Below are positions 14,401 through 25,800 of a stretch of DNA of 64,000 nucleotides, in pieces. The position numbers and the translations under genes are program-made. The stretch is from Luscinia megarhynchos (lineage: Eukaryota; Chordata; Aves; Passeriformes; Turdidae): positions 15,355,056 through 15,419,055 of the forward strand of contig JAPFBE010000013.1 in assembly GCA_034336665.1 (NCBI GenBank). Direction: 5' to 3'. The notes beneath the pieces are model-generated. The model saw only the letters and a list, made by a program, of their open reading frames with translations. It was not told the DNA's origin and made no database searches. The stretch's first letter is position 1, and each line of letters begins with the position of its first letter.

Positions 14401-16028
14401 TCAGGGTGCTGTAAGTTGCTATGTTGTCTTCAGCCCCGTCCGTCTCCTTCTGCCAAGTCACCTGTACCACGTCTTCTTTCGTGACTGACCGGCATGAAAA
14501 AGTAACATTTCCTCCCACCTGGACTGACTGGACCTTTCTGTTCATCACCTGCACAGAGGCTGGGGGAGAAGCAGGTGCCACACTCAGCATTGCTCACACT
14601 CAACCCCTGCAGCCCCTCACCCTCATTTCCAAGCAAAGCAACTCTGGAGGATTTCTCTATCCCTCCATCCAGGGAAAAATTGGAAAATGCAGCTTGAAAG
14701 AGCTACCCAGAGAGTTTCACCAGAACTGCCACCTCTCACACCAAGCATCTCTCCAGCCTGATACCTGTGCTGCAGAGAGAACATTGAGAAAGGCAGCTCT
14801 GGTGTTGAGAGCCACTGATTTGTCTGCAAGGACTGCTATTCCATGGAGATAGTCCCTGAACTTTTAGCCATGCTGATGACCAAACAGCTGTTGGCCCAAT
14901 ACCACCCTTAGTGAAGCAAATCAGTAAAACTGCTAAAATTATTACGTCTCACTATACACCATGCATTCACACTTGTCAGAGACCAGCAAAGATCAGAAAG
15001 CCCAAAGAAAAAGGAAAGGTGGGGAGGACCTGAGGCAAGCTACATCTGTCCTCTTATCTCAGTATTGAAGTCATGCTGCTGAGAAACAGCTGCAGAAGAG
15101 ACCCTACTGAAGGCTCACAGGCACAAAACTTTCACAGCATAAATGCCATGGTATTAAAAGTCTCCAGGGAAAAGAAGAAAACAATCAGTCTCCTCTTCTA
15201 ACTCGTAGACATGAACAAATTGTTAAGGGTACAGGCAAGGTGAAGATGACAGCTTAGCTCCACAGTTCTCTGGGCATAATAGTTCTCAAAGTTTATTTGT
15301 GCATGTCAGCATGGGAAGGGAGATATCAGCAGTAACAATTGCAGCACTGAAAACATAATTCAATTTACAAGAAGGGGAAATACCTTTGCAGGGAAGGGTG
15401 AGGCTGTCTGCAGTGCCCAGAGGTACATTAGGCTAACCCACTCAAGAAAGTGCTCTGAGATTCTGGCTGTGGCCATGGCCAGGCAGATTTCCATCAAAGA
15501 CCAAGAAACCAGCTGTCAAACTGTGCCAGTCACTTTGCCTTCCAGACCTTAGCAGTGCCATAGGCAGCCTACAAACCATGCTCATGGAAGCTAGCTTGAA
15601 ACTAATTCAGCCTTTTCTACATGAATTTTAAATACAATACCAGTATTACACATCCATCCTATTGATGGTCTGAGCAGATACCTACAAGCACAGTATTACT
15701 GCTCTATAATTTCCCTATTGCAATAAATTTATGCATCTCTCTGGAATTTATAAATGCCCTGGTGCTAAATTAAGAAGTGGATGCTGTCAATGCAACCAGC
15801 AGTGACATGCCTGAGCTCAGGTAAGCAGTACAGTGCCACAAGTGCCATGTCACCGCTGGGCTTGCCCCAGGGGGTGCAGGGTGGGGACTGCAGCACCCAG
15901 CAGCACAGCATGGCCACTGAGGTCCCTAATGGTGTTGGGATAATGACACAGACACCCAGACAGACAAGAGAGTTACCTGGAGCAGCGATCCAGATGCTGG
16001 AGAGGAGCAGGCAAGTGACTGTCATCAT
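8153..16028 (-). CDS. CD200: CD200 (OX-2 membrane glycoprotein), four coding exons
   Basis: CD200 is a type I membrane glycoprotein of the immunoglobulin superfamily. It binds CD200R on myeloid cells and delivers an inhibitory signal. Coding exons on the minus strand are 16028-15977 (signal peptide), 14559-14224 (IgV), 9326-9015 (IgC2-like) and 8484-8153 (transmembrane and tail). All three introns are phase 1, as usual for Ig-domain exons, and every boundary is GT-AG. The IgV exon has the VTWQK core and the DEGCYKCIFNTF motif that is nearly diagnostic for CD200. The IgC exon has CSATGKPAP and a paired HITC. N-glycosylation sequons include NVTF, NQTV, NFTH and NVTL. If the last exon is read through to TGA the protein is about 343 residues, longer than mammalian CD200 because of its tail. 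Its position next to GCSAM matches human synteny. The extent of the last exon is the main uncertainty. Confidence 0.9.
9015..9326 (-). CDS. CD200: CD200 exon 3: membrane-proximal IgC-like domain
   Basis: 312 nt, phase 1 at both ends. The acceptor is TTTACAG|CC and the donor is CAGG|GTCAGT. It encodes AISDPK at its start, then VEISCSATGKPAPKITW and later YHITCMIQHPS, giving the paired Ig cysteines. Sequons NQTV, NFTH and NVTL are present. CSAT.(K/R)PAP is also found in mammalian CD200. Confidence 0.9.
10192..10290 (-). mobile_element. CR1 LINE remnant, 3' end fragment
   Basis: The stretch reading GATCAGAAGGGACTTCAGGA followed by TCTAGTTCAAGTCCCTGCTCA matches the reverse complement of an old CR1 3' region. 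It lies in the large CD200 intron between the IgV and IgC exons. It is diverged and its ends are approximate. Confidence 0.55.
14224..14559 (-). CDS. CD200: CD200 exon 2: IgV domain
   Basis: 336 nt, phase 1 at both ends. The acceptor is TTCTCCCCCAG|CC and the donor is TTTATG|GTAAGG. The domain holds the first cysteine in VTFSC, a VTWQKE tryptophan core, a GVTLQDEGCYKC F-strand and IFNTFPSG before CLKVY. This arrangement matches the CD200 N-terminal domain that contacts CD200R. Confidence 0.92.
15977..16028 (-). CDS. CD200: CD200 exon 1: start codon and signal peptide
   Basis: 52 nt encoding MMTVTCLLLSSIWIAAP plus one base. It is a short hydrophobic signal peptide with a small-residue end. 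Two ATGs are adjacent; the first, at 16028, is taken as the start. The donor is CCAG|GTAACT at phase 1. The split codon becomes Ala with the IgV exon, so the mature protein probably starts near ASVQV. Confidence 0.85.
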
Positions 16029-16084
16029 CTTAGCTGTGTGCTCAGTGAGACGAGCGAGTGCTCCTCTGACTGTACTTCTCCTTT

Positions 16085-16090
16085 CTTATA
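16085..16090 (-). promoter_or_regulatory. Candidate TATA box upstream of CD200
   Basis: On the minus strand TATAAG lies 57 bp upstream of the CD200 ATG, in the context GTGTATAAGAAAGG. That leaves room for a start site about 30 bp further on and a very short 5' UTR. This rests on position and motif only. Confidence 0.35.
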
Positions 16091-19000
16091 CACTAACTCT
16101 AGGGACATTCCCACCGTACAACTACTGTAAACTGCATTTTAAAAAGTTTCTGTCTCTATGAATCAGGTGATAGGACAAGAAATGTCAGAAACTCAGGTTT
16201 TCCCAGTGGTGCTGCTAAGCAGACAAAGGTACTGGGTTTTTCACAAGCACTTTATCCATAAGGTTGGGTTTTCATAAGCACCCAAATACAAGCACAGATT
16301 TCAAAACTGGCTCAGCACCCAGTGTCTGTGGGTTGCAGGAAGAAAGGCCACCCTGGCCTTGACCTGAGCTCCAGGAAAGGCCATGCTACAATGAGTGGTG
16401 CAAATCTCCCTACCTGTAACTCAGGACACAGTTTGGGCTCTGCACCCATCATGTGAAGACCCGGGAGCTGCTGATGCTTCTCTAACACAACTCTTTTCCT
16501 AGGTTAAGGAGACCAAAGCAAGCCCAGAGGCAGACTCAGGCCCTAAGTCATGTGTTGCCTTAGGGAAAGAGCAGAGCCTTGGTCTCAGCTCTCCTCCATT
16601 GAGGTTGCCCCCATCTCCACAAATCCATTATCCCTTCCCCAGCCCTGTCCCTTGGAAAGACAGGGTTGCCCTTCCACAAGCCCACCCTTCTTCCTCCACC
16701 ATCACCTTAGATGACATAAAATAGGTCACAGAACTTGTTGAGTCATTGTTTTGTGCATTTTTTGCCTTGTCATTGTTATGCCACGTTCCCCTTTCTGTGT
16801 GGCTTGTGCTCACTGCTGAAACCAGCTAAACCCTCAGCCCACTGCTGGCTCTCCTATAGCACAGGGGGCAGCCAGACTGAGAGACCTCATTTGCTAATCA
16901 AACTTCTACTGGTAAATTGTATTTCACGTTTCTGATTTCTGGTGAGGTGGCTTACATTTTTGCAAATTCTTACTACCCCAAATGACTGTGATAGCAAATA
17001 AAATGTTTTCTCACAGTTGAATGGCTGCACAGATTTGCCTTGAGTTATGCAAATCAGTTGCAAGCCAGCAGGTCCAAACCATAAAGTGATGCAAACCATT
17101 CTCAAATATACTTTCACATTTATGACTCCTCCTCTCCTTAGTGGCAGCTAATCTGAAAACAGAAACAGCTCAATTATCAGTATTCCTGTAAAGAAACATT
17201 TTGGTTGTTGCTATTGAATAGGTTCAAGAATTCATTCCCATAAATCTGAAAAAATGCAGTTGCTTTATACTATTGTCTTTTTCCTTTGAGGTATCTTATT
17301 TTCCTTTCCTTGAGTTATTTGCATAGTTGCACCTTCCTGCAAAATTTCTGGAAGGTCATTCTGGCCTGATCAAAATATGAGATCACCAGTTAGCAATCAC
17401 AAAAGGAGCTGCACTTGATTTAAAAAGAATTTCAAGCTTAACTGGTGTGTAAGAAACATTCTTGTCAGCTTTAATGAGCTTATTTTCTCCCCTGAAACTC
17501 TCATCTCCCAGAACCCTTAAAAACTGTGTGCTGCCAGAGGAAACACTTTTCAATGAAAAGCAAACTTTCTTAGCAAAGGACAGAGATGGCTCTGCTGGTG
17601 GGAAAAAAATTGTTGGCTTTAATTTGTTACAGCATCCCTGGTGAGAAAGAGCTGTGTATGCTGGTTGCTCCTTCCCAGCTCTGCCTTTCCTCTGACAGCT
17701 CCCGGTGCCACAGGAATCTGAGCCTGCAGGGATCTCTCTAAGAGCCTTTATGAGTCGCTGTTTGCATGCACATCTGACTGCTGCAGCATCTCTGTCTGAC
17801 CACTCCCCTTTCCCCAGGGACCAGACAACATCAGCAGTTGATGAATTGCTTTAAACACAACATTTTACTCACAATGTGAGATCCATTAACCCAACCACTT
17901 ATTTGAAATTTGTGAATGTATCTTGAAGTGCATGTATTGCTGCTCTGTTCATCTTTGCATAGACTTTTGGTGGATTACAGACCTTCTCCTTTCTTGCCAG
18001 TCAGATCCCATGTACTTCAGTTGCACAACGTGCTCATTTCTGAGAACTCCATGCCATGCCTGAACTTCAGCCACATCCCAAAGACAGCAAAAACTTGGGG
18101 ATAAATTTGGCAGTAGTTCTGCAACTACTGCTTGAAATACACACTGATTTGTATTATTTTCTTCCTTTCTGCTTCACCAGGATGTTCTCTTTAGTTCTGA
18201 GTAAATTAAAAAAGGGACATACAAGAATTGGACAGTCACAAAATGCCAGCATTTCCCCACAGACCAAGTGACTAATGCAGTTAATAATTCACATAGCTGA
18301 ACTTCCAGAAAACCTTGCTAAGGGAAGTCACTCGGGCACAATTACAGTCTAAAACATTGGTTTGTCAACCACCAGGCTAAACCACTGTTTTTTCAGTCAT
18401 CCAAGCCCAGGTTAACGACTGGACATCTGCCTACCTTGCCAGAAGGATTCAGTGCCACCTCTCAAGACATTGTCTGTACAGAGAAGAAAGCAGGCAGAGA
18501 AGGTTTCATCCACTTCTGAATGGCAGTGACCTTTTGGGGGTTGGTTCCTCAGCTCTAGTTGTAGGCAGGATTGTTGGGAAGCAGCTTGAATACAATTGAA
18601 CAGGTCTGGAACTTTGTAACACGTTTGAGTAGTGCCTGCATATGGCAAATCTTCATCTCTGAGTTTGGAGAGCTGCAGTACACTGGGTTAAGACAGCAGG
18701 TGCATCTACCAACATCTGCTCCAGCCTCTGGCACTGCATCAGGGCAGGCTGTGGCAGTTCAAAGCCAAGGGATGCTGCAGGACCAGGTGCTCATTTAGGC
18801 AGGATTGTAGATAAATTGCTGTGTTTGTGCACAGTTTCAGATCAGAGCACACAAGGGTACACAGACACAGCTGTTTATCCTTGTCATGTTTGAATTGGAG
18901 GTACATGATCTGTGAACTCTCCCCAAACTGGACTCCCTCCCTCTGCTATCACCCCACTGTCAGCTACAAGTTACAGCTTCTGCTGCTGAAATCTGGTGTT

Positions 19001-19869
19001 GGACTGCCTAGCCAAGTGCAAAACAGAATAAAAGTAGAGGGCTGCTCAGTGGAGACCTAGCTCATAGTGGTGTACCTCTCTCTGCAAAACCACATGTTCC
19101 CAGTAGACAACATGCATTCTTAGAGTGTCCTGTTAACTGCCTGACACTTCTTGCCTCTGAGGTTTGATGAAACAGACACCTGAAGTCTTACAGAGATTTT
19201 TTTTTTCTTTTTTTTTTTTTTCTGGCAATGCATGGCAACTTCAATGTGTCAACTAAAACTTTCTTCCTCCCCAGCCAACAAGCCCTGCAAATTATATTTG
19301 TGGTTCTTCCATTTTTCCTCTTCCTTGTACCTCAGGAGAAAGAAAAGGAATAAAAGTATAATTTTTTTTTTAAAGGACAGAAAGGAGACAGAGAAGCACA
19401 AAAAGACTGTACTGGAAAGCTTCAGTAGCAAAGGCTATGCTTCATTGTGGTTTGAAGTGTTTGGTTTATACCATTCAGTTTGTTGCAGCATTTCTCAGAA
19501 GAGCAAGATGGCTAAGCAAGTGGTTTCCTCTTGCCAAAAGCACCCTAAGTTGCTATTTCAGTGAGTCCATTCTGCAGCACACTAGCCCTTTGTGGAGGGC
19601 ACCAGCTCGTCCCAGCACCCCAGGAAGCTGCATCACTCATCCATTCCCCCCCTCTTCCTCTCCCACCCCCACTTGCTAAGGTTTGCATGCAGTGGAGGCT
19701 TTGGGGTGGTTTTTGGTTTTTTTAGGTGCGCAACCTCTGAGTGCTGCATTTGCTTACAGTGCGATAACCAACTGCTTTGGTCACGGAGTTTCATTCTGCA
19801 AAACAGTACAGAAAACAATTCAACCACACCAAAACTGGCTACCAAAGGGTGCAGAGATCCAGTGGAAGG
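16091..19869. other. Intergenic spacer between divergent CD200 and GCSAM
   Basis: About 3.8 kb separates the two start codons, which point away from each other. I see no coding exon. In human the large gene SLC9C1 lies between these two genes, but no Na+/H+ exchanger exon is visible and there is little room for one. Two perfect octamers (ATGCAAAT at 17047-17054 and its reverse complement at 17317-17324) lie here, but octamers are common across the window. A T-rich run occurs at about 19,198-19,221. Confidence 0.6.
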
Positions 19870-19895
19870 ATGGGAAACTGCCTACCAAAAATAAG
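19870..19895 (+). CDS. GCSAM: GCSAM exon 1: N-terminal acylation signal
   Basis: 26 nt from ATG to the donor ATAAG|GTAGGT. It encodes MGNCLPKI plus two bases of an Arg codon. Gly2 is a myristoylation-type residue and Cys4 a possible palmitoylation site, as in mouse GCSAM, which also starts MGNCL. The exon is too short to detect by length and was found from the motif and the phase match. Confidence 0.75.
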
Positions 19896-22800
19896 GTAGG
19901 TCCAATACCATTTTATATTTAATTACTAAACAATAGGGCGAAGAGAGTGATCCCAAAATAAATGATACCTGCAAAATCAGCCTCAAGGGATCATGCAAGG
20001 CACCACGAGGAGCTTTTTGATTAACAAAACACAATTTAGAAAGCAAATTAAGATGAACAATATAGTTCTTGGTATGGCAAAGAGTATTGCCTCAGGATGA
20101 TGTTTGCAGAGGTGACATTGTCTATAAGGTCCCAGCAGAGAAAGGGAGTCCACTCTGGTGAGGAACAAAAAGAATAGAGAATACCTTTCATCTGCTCCAA
20201 GTTTCCAGGCAGGAAAACTACACTTAGAGAGGATTCACCTTGCTATCTCTTATCTGTTGGTGCCAGGTCTCATAAAGACAAGCTTTTATATACACTATAT
20301 AGAAATAGACTAAAATCTACTATATATTTCAATGCTGTACATGAGATATGTAAGTATCCTACACTTATGTACAACAGTGGTCAGGAATATATTGTCTCCT
20401 AAGGAACTATAAAGACAGAGGAAGATGCTCAACAGGAGCCACCTAGGACTGGTGGAAAATTCCCTGTCTTGTCCATTGTCTTCTTGATAGGTCAAAGAGA
20501 AGTCATGCAACCTCTGAGTAATGCACCCTGACTGCATACTTGGTCTTAAGGAGCACAGATGAGGCACTTCATTGCCAAAATTCAATGTTACTCCTGTTTG
20601 CAAAGAGAATGCATCTCTCATGTCTCCTTGCAGGTCTGTGGTCAGATGTCCAAGTTGTGACCACATGGGCCTTGAGGAAATGGGCAGAAGTCCCCAAAGC
20701 ATGAAGCCTTGCTCTCAGGAGCAGTCTGAGCTGAGGCAAACAAAATGCATGTGAAACCTCACCTGTGGCAGCAAGGAGCAGTGAGGAGCTCATGTGCCTT
20801 AAGGCTCTCTGGTCCAGCTCTCAGCTCCCAGGCTTGCTGGACCCTCCTCTGCTTTAAGTGGTCTTGCCACCCTTACATGTGGGACTTGTGTTGCTTTTGA
20901 AATAATTCCTGATTGCTTTTTAAGAGTGGGACTAAGAGCAGAATTTTTTTATAAGAACTTTACAAGCAAGGTTTTTGTAAGGCAGATTTTTTCTGCTATC
21001 TTAATGGGGCCATGAAACCCATATCCCCCATCAGAGGGGAGGGCCACTGCCATAAAGACATCACTGGCACAGTGCTGTGCCCCAGTCTGTGCTCATGCAC
21101 CTCCACACCCTGTTTTCTTCACTTCCAAAAACTCCAGCAAACCACTGCCAGGGAGGTCATGCAGGGAGAGCATTGACCATGGCAGACAGCAACTGCAAAT
21201 CATCTCACTCCAGCTGCTGTTGATGAGCTGTGCCAGCTTGGGGTGATTTTTGTGCAGCACATCTCAGTCATAGCTGCCCCACTGCTAACAAAGCCCTGCC
21301 TTTCAGAAAAATCATAAACTTTGCAGAAGTTCAGAGGGATGGAGAAATGACGAGGGTGGGGTTTTGGATTTGGTTTTGGTTTTTTTTCCAGAGAAACAGT
21401 TAATTCCTATGCAGTGGCTCAGCATCCTTGCAAAACTCTGGTGCTGCAGAGGTCCAGTCCTGGCCATTGCTGCTCTCCAGGCAGTATGAGAGGCAGAGAC
21501 TGAGGGTCAGCTAGGAAAGGATCCTCTGCTCCACAGCACAGGGCCAGCTCAGAGTCAGGCTAAAGGGAAAGCTCAGGTTACAGCACAAAGTTTATGTGTA
21601 CCTCATAACAGGCAGCTCATCCACATAAAATTCCTAAGGAATGAGGCTCATGCATTTACATCATTCAGCTGTCAGCATACCTCCTGAGTAACTTTAACTA
21701 GATGTGGAAAAAAATCCAAGTAGATGCTTTGCCAAGCAGCCAGCCACAGAGCAAGGGTGGCACCTTTTATTTGGTTGCATATGGGGAGTTTTGAGGGCTT
21801 GGCAATTCTGTGTCAGAGGTGGTGAGTTTAAGAAGTCAGGTAAGAATTAGATCTTTTTGGAGGAAGGTACAGCTCTTTCTGGACCAGCAACCTCCTGTTG
21901 TGGGACACCAAGTTAGACAGAGGCAACAGCTGCAGCAGGTCCCTCCTGAAGCCCCACAGCAGGTCAGAGGAGCTTCACATTTCTGGAAGCAGGTGAGGCT
22001 GGCATCACCCCTTACTGAGGTGGCTCTGTGGGTGTAACCTTACCAGCAGCATCCCACAAGCTCTGCCCAGGAAATGTCCCCTGCTCCAGGGACAGAAAAG
22101 GGTATCCACTGTCCTGTCTCAGCCCTTTGGCAGCTGGGTTGAAGTAAATTCAGACTGAAAGCAGCTTTAGTTTCAGTGTGCAAAGCAGACAACACAAACT
22201 TGAGCTGTTAACAGCAGCTGCTAAGAGAAAATTTTGCAGACCCTTTATCTGTAAACTCTGCTGCTTTCTCTGTAATTATTTTCTTGACTCTTTCCTTCTT
22301 CCTATACACCCCCATGTCTGCCATTTCACCCCCTCTGTTTGCAGTGTTTGCTTTTCAGAAGCCTTTCTGTATTTGGTTTGACCATTTCCTGAGCATGACA
22401 GCCTTGTAACATAGTTCATGCAGCATCTCTGCAAAGAGAAAAGTGAAACTATGGAAAGAAAGAAAAAAAGAAAAGGAAATCCTTTGTTCTCATTTTAATG
22501 AGTCACATTTGCTCTCTTTCACAACTGCTGGCCAGAGCTATTTCCCAGCAATTTTAGTAATAAAATTATAATTGCCTCAATAAACCTCAGCCCAATAAGA
22601 GCCAACCCTTGAAAGCCCCACTCCACCCACAGGCAAGCTGGGCTCCCTTTCTCTAATTGCTGGGGACCTGCCTCAAAGAGTCAGCATGTCTGTAGCATGA
22701 ATGCAGATGCTGAGAAAGGCTTTCAATTCTCAGACCATACAAATCTATATCCCTGCAGGATCACATGATTGACTAAATAAGAATTTATCTAAGAATTATG

Positions 22801-25800
22801 CATCAGTTTACACATCTAATTTGCTATAGGAACATAAGCTATTTATCTTTTGACAGTCCAGGGGAAGAGCTACCCAAATCCAAGAGCCTTTTCATCTGAG
22901 CAAGGGACTAAAAAGTCCAACTGAAATGCTGGTTTCAGAAACCAACTGAAAATAAACAAGAAAAAGTGGAATAAATAGACATCAGGAAACAAAAATACTC
23001 ATATCAAACTCACAATGTCTGACAGCTACAACAGCCTCCTAATGTGAGTTATGTGCATTATAAATACATATACATATTTTATTTTAAATGCAGCTCATAA
23101 GACTTGCATTGAATTGTATGAAATGGTCACACTGGCATCTCCAACTTAGCTAGAGAATTTTATATCCAGTATAGGCAAAACTTAAGTCAAAGAAAACCAG
23201 GTAGGCAACCTGGAATGAGGTAGTATTATAGCTTTATTTTTATACCCAGCTGTGATGAAAGCTTTCTAAGTTCTCCAACTAAATAGAAAATTGGGAAATT
23301 CACTAATATTTGCAAAATTTTCTGCTACTCTTATAAGACCACCAGGTCAGTTGCATAATTTAGGTAGAAATGAGACCTAAGAGCACACATTTAGCAAGGA
23401 AAGTATAAACAGCAAAACAGAATAATGGCATTACCTGTTTTCCTCAGTCCTAGGAAAGAAAAAAATGCAAATAAGCAATTTGAGACTGATTCATGATGTA
23501 CCTCCACCCGCATGCTGTGTGTAATCCCTGAATTCATATGACTTGGCAGCTTTACATCCCTTAGCACATTTTTTAAATATGTATAAACCTGGCACACAAA
23601 TATTAGGACTACATTGTGAAATGTTTGTTAATTACTGGCCTTTTACAAGAGCACAATTGTAAATTGTAAGCAACAGTCCACACCCCAAAAAGCCCAGCTC
23701 TTATTACCAAGAAACTTGTTAACAGCACCTGAACACAGTGTAAAGACCCCTAACTTTGCCAAATAATTGCAGTACCTAAACCTGCAAGTAAAGTCTCCTG
23801 CTTGAACCAGGAGGGATTATTTCAACTGCTAGAGATGAGATCTGCTAGCCTTGCACTCACCCCCATGTGTCTGCTCTTTTCTGTCACACTGTTGATGTGT
23901 CTTTTCTTCCTTTTGCTTTTTCCCAAGACATGCTAGAGGTCAGATTGATGTAGATCATTTGTGGGAGCACGAGACTGGTTCTTTCTTTCCTACCTCTTTC
24001 CAATATTTACTGCTAGAGCTGTTTAATATGGACAAGCCCAGAAAGGCTGGATGCTCCTCCAGCCCACAGCCTTTGCTGCTGTTCTGCCAGGGTTCCCAGG
24101 GATCAAAGGCTGTACTTCCCAGGAGCAGCTAAATGCTGTCATACCTGCCAACAGCTGCCACCCTCCATCCCTGCACCTAGATTTGTGCCTCTCTACCCTG
24201 TGGTCCTTGCTTCTACCTTGTAGTCCTTGCTTCTGAAACCCTGAGAGCAGGGCTGGGTTCCAGCCTCTGGGGGAGAACAGCAGCAGGGAAGCTGCATAAA
24301 GTGCGTGTCCAAACAGCTGGAGAAGGCATCTCCCTATGGATTTACACGTGTCCCTGGCTGGCAGCAGGAGGTGAGGACCATGAAGCCCAGATCTGCCTGC
24401 TCACCCTTATTTCCATCCCCTAGGTGGAAAGTGCCTGTCTCCATCCGGAGAAACAGATACTCCCACAAGCAAAGTGAGTAAACAAGCTGCTGGAGCCCCG
24501 TGGGGGTGGTGTGGCATGGCCTGAGTGGGGACATGGGGCAGCTCTCTGCATCCACTGGGGCTGCCAGCACAGCACAGCACTGCCCTCATCTGCTCACACA
24601 CCCGACCCTGCTCCCCTGACACAGGCACTGCTTAGGACTTTCTGTAAACACACGTCAGTATGAGGTGTTCTCCTAAAAAACCAGTTTCTTCATATTGAGC
24701 ATGCAAATAGGGAAGACTCTATGATAGCCAGGATCATGTGCTCATTTGAATCAGGAGGTCTTGGTTTAGGTTCAGGCTGCTGTCTTTCCCCTCTTGTGGG
24801 TAAAACCATTCATGTAGCAAAGGTATAATGTTTTTACCAGTTTCACAAGTTGCAGTGTTAGCAAAAACCTTCTTGTTAGTCATCTACAGTGACAATTTCA
24901 TGGCAGTGTAAAGGCAGCACAATAATGTTTGAAAACACCATAAATTCTCTAAGATGACAGCTTTAATGCAATATTGAGAGACCAATGTCTCTCCTGTCAT
25001 GTTGCAAAACAAGTGGGCTTAAAAAGCCCTGTTATCTTCAGCAAAAGTGAAATTTCAGCTTTGGAATTTTACAGGAACAGCATGTTCAATCCACCTCATA
25101 TTAAGAACCAGCCAGACTGATAAAGACAAGGCTAGAAGAAAGCAGGATGTAAAATGACAGTCCTCTGCCACCTAGATGTTTATGGGACAGAGACACAAAT
25201 TTCCAGAAAAGCTCCATAGTGCCAAGCCTGTGCAGACAGACACCAGCACATGTGGCACATCAGGCAGTGCCTCTGTGCCTCAGCACCAGCCAGCAATCCC
25301 AGGCAGAATTAAGGCTGCATGGGTCATAAAGATAAAACACAGTCAGAAAGCAAGAACTTTCATTTCTAAGACTGACATGTAAAACTAATTTCAGTTAGTT
25401 AAATGAAACAAAACCAAAACAAAACGAAAACGCCCACAAAGACTGCACATCTAGGTTTAATTCAGGTCAGTGAGCAGTGATGTGTGACATAAGTGTGTAT
25501 AAACTAGAGACAAGATAAACCTCAAAAAGCCATCAGATTTATTTAGCTCTCAGAGGTTCAACCCTTTTCCCTACTCTTGTCACAAAAGTTCATGCATTTT
25601 GCACAGCCTATGTTCAGTCTGTGACTGAGTAAATCCTGTGCTGATAAAAATCCTTGTCTAGTGTTGTAGCAATGTAGAGAATGACAATCACATGTGTTTT
25701 CTCCTCTTTCCTCAGCACAGACCTACAGCCATCAACCAGGTACCATCAAGGTAAAGACTAAAACTGATTTTCCCTCCCACCCCACTCACTGGGCAACTGA

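Noticed and set aside
17047..17324. Two perfect octamer motifs (ATGCAAAT and ATTTGCAT) in the CD200-GCSAM spacer, which might be B-cell elements.
   Set aside because: The same octamer occurs at several unrelated places in this AT-rich window (for example near 23,466, 24,702, 34,068, 38,705 and 46,998), so its presence here is not informative.
24780..24810. Possible tiny extra GCSAM exon encoding CCLSPLV, which could replace the mammalian CxCLPW segment.
   Set aside because: The phase fits, but the acceptor tract is poor and 24 nt of matching sequence can easily occur by chance.
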